A stretch of 64,000 bases of DNA from Aquabacterium humicola (GTDB lineage: Bacteria; Pseudomonadota; Gammaproteobacteria; Burkholderiales; Burkholderiaceae_C). Position 1 is the first letter of the stretch. Every line of letters begins with the position of its first letter. The notes beneath the pieces were generated by a model that did not search any database, was not told the origin of the DNA, and worked only from the letters and a program-made list of their open reading frames with translations. This document shows positions 62,067 to 64,000 of the stretch, piece by piece. A program made the position numbers and the translations under genes. The stretch covers positions 1 through 64,000 of the forward strand of contig NZ_JARGNB010000009.1 of NCBI RefSeq assembly GCF_030167915.1, written 5' to 3'.

Positions 62067-63218
62067 ATGAAAACGCCCCACCCACCGAGCCGCCTGCCGA
62101 ACGTCGGCACGACGATCTTCACCGTGATGTCCGCGCTGGCCGCCGAACATGGCGCGGTCAACCTGGGCCAGGGCTTCCCGGACTTCGACTGCGATCCCCG
62201 CCTGGTGGAGGCGGTGTCGCAGGCGATGCGCGAAGGCCTCAATCAGTACCCGCCGATGACCGGCGTGCCGGCGCTGCGCGAGGGCATCGCCGCGAAGATC
62301 GCCGCGCTCTACCACCACCGCTACGACGCAGGCACCGAGATCACGGTCACCGCCGGCGCGACGCAGGCCATCCTGACCACGGTGCTGGCGATCGTCGGCC
62401 CGGGCGACGAGGTCATCGTGCTCGACCCGTGCTACGACAGCTACGTGCCGAGCATCGAGCTGGCCGGTGGCGTGGCGGTGCGCGTGCCGCTGACCTCGGG
62501 CAGCTTCCGCCCCGACTTCACGGCCATCGGCGCGGCGATCACGCCGCGCACGCGTGCGCTGATCGTCAATACGCCGCACAACCCGAGCGGCACCGTGTGG
62601 CACGCATCCGACCTGCGCGCGCTGGCCGAGCTGCTGGCGCCGACCGAGATCGTGCTCATCGCCGACGAGGTCTACGAGCACATGGTCTATGACGGCGTCG
62701 CGCATGCGAGCATGTCGACGGTGCCCGAGCTCGCGGCGCGCAGCTTCGTGATCTCGAGCTTCGGCAAGACCTACCACGTGACCGGCTGGAAGGTGGGCTA
62801 CGTCGCCGCGCCGGCGCCGCTGATGGCCGAGTTCCGCAAGGTGCACCAGTTCAACGTGTTCACCGTCAACACGCCGATGCAGCACGGCCTCGCGCGCTAC
62901 CTCGCCGACCCCGCACCCTACCGGGAGCTGCCGGCCTTCTACCAGGCCAAGCGCGACCTGTTCCGCGCCGGCCTGGCCGGCACGCGCTTCAAGCTGCTGC
63001 CCAGCGAAGGCAGCTACTTCCAGGTCGTCGACTACAGCGCGATCAGCGCGCTGTCCGAAGCCGACTTCTGCCGCTGGCTGACCACCGAGATCGGCGTCGC
63101 GGCGATCCCGCTGTCGGCCTTCTACGGCGATGGCCGCGACCAGGGCCTGGTGCGCTTCTGCTACGCCAAGCGCGACGAGACGCTGCGCAGCGCGCTCGAT
63201 CGGCTGTCGCGGCTGTAG
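62067..63218 (+). CDS. PLP-dependent aminotransferase, methionine aminotransferase (YbdL)-like
   Basis: The 383-residue fold-type I aminotransferase matches the YbdL pattern closely: VNLGQGFPDFDCDPRLVE, NQYPPMTGVPALREGIA, NTPHNPSGTVW, and the PLP lysine in SSFGKTYHVTGWKVGY. YbdL uses methionine or aromatic amino acids with 2-oxo acids. Here it may complete the methionine salvage begun by mtnP/mtnA, since the final salvage step is transamination of ketomethiobutyrate. ATG 62049 is an alternative start. Confidence 0.88.
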   Translation: MKTPHPPSRLPNVGTTIFTVMSALAAEHGAVNLGQGFPDFDCDPRLVEAVSQAMREGLNQYPPMTGVPALREGIAAKIAALYHHRYDAGTEITVTAGATQAILTTVLAIVGPGDEVIVLDPCYDSYVPSIELAGGVAVRVPLTSGSFRPDFTAIGAAITPRTRALIVNTPHNPSGTVWHASDLRALAELLAPTEIVLIADEVYEHMVYDGVAHASMSTVPELAARSFVISSFGKTYHVTGWKVGYVAAPAPLMAEFRKVHQFNVFTVNTPMQHGLARYLADPAPYRELPAFYQAKRDLFRAGLAGTRFKLLPSEGSYFQVVDYSAISALSEADFCRWLTTEIGVAAIPLSAFYGDGRDQGLVRFCYAKRDETLRSALDRLSRL

Positions 63219-63227
63219 AGGCCGGAT

Positions 63228-63269
63228 TCAGCGGCTGCGCCGCGGGGGCCGCGTCAGCGGCTGCGCCGC
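63228..63269. repeat. 16-bp direct repeat across the FimV-like stop
   Basis: TCAGCGGCTGCGCCGC occurs at 63228-63243 and 63254-63269 (period 26). The second copy encodes the last codons and stop of the reverse-strand FimV-like gene; the first lies beyond the stop. Confidence 0.75.
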
Positions 63270-64000
63270 AGGTGCCCCGACGCCGGCGGCGCCGCGTCGC
63301 CGTCGTCGGCCGCGCTGATGTCCAGGTCGAGGGCCGAGTGCGTCGTCGGCCGCTCGGGCACCGAGCCCGACGCCAGCACCATCGTCTTCTCGCCGATCAG
63401 CGACAGCCGCGGCAGCACCTCGGTGCGGTCGAACAGCGTGCCGACATCGTCGGGGCGCTGCAGCGCGGCCTCCAGCGGCAGCAGCAGGTCGACGTCGATG
63501 CGCGAGGGCTGCGCATCGTCGGCCAAGTCGCGTGCGATGCCGTAGACGAGCAGCAGTTCGCGGTAAGCGGACAGGTCGAAAAGCTCGCCGTCGTCCTTGC
63601 GGAACAGCAGCGCCTCGAGCTCGGCCATCGCGTCGATCGGCCGACCCCACGCGCGCTGCAACCGGGCGATCACCTGCGGATAGTCCTCCAGCAGGCGGCC
63701 CTGCAGCAGGTCGCTGTCCCAGGCCGGGGCATAGGCGTTGAAGCGTTGGTTGAAGCGCGAGCGGGTGCGTTCGTAGGCCTCGCGCTCGCCACGCCGGCGC
63801 TGGATCTCCAGCAGCTTCAGGTACGGCAGCGGGCTGATGCCGCCGCTGTCGCGCAGGTGCGCCATCAGGAGGTCGATCGCCGCTTCGTCCTGGCCCAGCA
63901 CGATGAAGAACTCGGCCTGCTGCTCGAGGTCGATCAGTTCCTCGGCCGACATCGGGCGCGGCGGCGGGCTGGTCTGGCTCCAGGTCGCGGGCTCCGCGGC
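63254..64000 (-). CDS. FimV-like C-terminal-domain protein, partial
   Basis: The reverse-strand frame is open through the window edge at 64000, so the N-terminal part is missing. The visible 248 residues start AAEPATWSQTSPP, followed by LIDLEQQAEFFIVLGQDEAAIDLLMAHLR, a TPR-like helical unit found in FimV C-terminal-type proteins, then PLPYLKLLEIQRRRGEREAYERTR. Such proteins help type IV pilus or polar assembly. The assignment rests on one segment and is moderate. The 3' end is within a direct repeat. Confidence 0.6.
   Translation of the reverse strand, partial: AAEPATWSQTSPPPRPMSAEELIDLEQQAEFFIVLGQDEAAIDLLMAHLRDSGGISPLPYLKLLEIQRRRGEREAYERTRSRFNQRFNAYAPAWDSDLLQGRLLEDYPQVIARLQRAWGRPIDAMAELEALLFRKDDGELFDLSAYRELLLVYGIARDLADDAQPSRIDVDLLLPLEAALQRPDDVGTLFDRTEVLPRLSLIGEKTMVLASGSVPERPTTHSALDLDISAADDGDAAPPASGHLRRSR

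Overview
This is a GC-rich chromosomal segment with the gene content of a betaproteobacterium in the order Burkholderiales. The rimP-nusA-infB-rbfA-truB-typA order, split heptose kinase and adenylyltransferase genes, and gene types typical of the Rubrivivax/Leptothrix/Methylibium group point there; the genus cannot be fixed from sequence alone. No insertion sequence, prophage, plasmid gene or CRISPR array is visible. Only one stretch over 300 bases lacks a gene (54063-54390).

Region 1 (1-16.8 kb) is a polyamine uptake and degradation locus. A divergent Lrp-type regulator faces a run of forward genes: a beta-alanine/omega-amino acid transaminase, a PuuB-like oxidase, a PuuD-like hydrolase, a PuuA-like ligase, a SpuC-like transaminase, a complete PotF/A/H/I transporter, an outer-membrane barrel protein of unknown function, a PuuC-like dehydrogenase, a second glutamine-synthetase-like ligase and a DMT exporter. 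Together they would import putrescine or related amines, gamma-glutamylate them, oxidise them and release GABA or beta-alanine for transamination. The outer-membrane protein inside the run is the most interesting association here.

Region 2 (16.8-23.4 kb, reverse strand) holds methionine salvage (mtnA, mtnP), dusA, two alpha/beta hydrolases and a wax ester synthase/diacylglycerol acyltransferase. Region 3 (23.4-29.5 kb) is the ADP-heptose pathway (gmhB, rfaE2, gmhA, rfaD, rfaE1) with a family 9 glycosyltransferase, a VOC protein and a DMT transporter; gmhA alone is inverted. Region 4 (29.7-38.2 kb, reverse) is the translation/transcription operon rimP-nusA-infB-rbfA-truB-typA. Its leader has a good sigma70-type promoter followed by two terminator-like hairpins, which suggests attenuation.

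Region 5 (38.3-43.5 kb) has fabI, an Orn/Lys/Arg decarboxylase, an NfeD/SPFH membrane pair, a DUF2237-type protein and tRNA-Ser(GGA). Region 6 (43.6-47.5 kb) is one giant gene for a predicted type I-secreted, kexin-like protease with RTX repeats at both ends. Region 7 (47.5-52.9 kb) is glycogen metabolism (glgA, glgC, divergent glgP). Region 8 (52.9-64 kb) has a branched-chain amino acid binding protein, holC-pepA divergent from lptF-lptG, a cbiX-like gene overlapping cysB, a class I aldolase, an unrecognised protein with basic tails, a methionine-type aminotransferase, and a FimV-like gene cut by the window edge.

Recurring small-scale features are composite REP-like palindromes around lptFG and short tandem duplications at the 3' ends of fabI, holC and the FimV-like gene.
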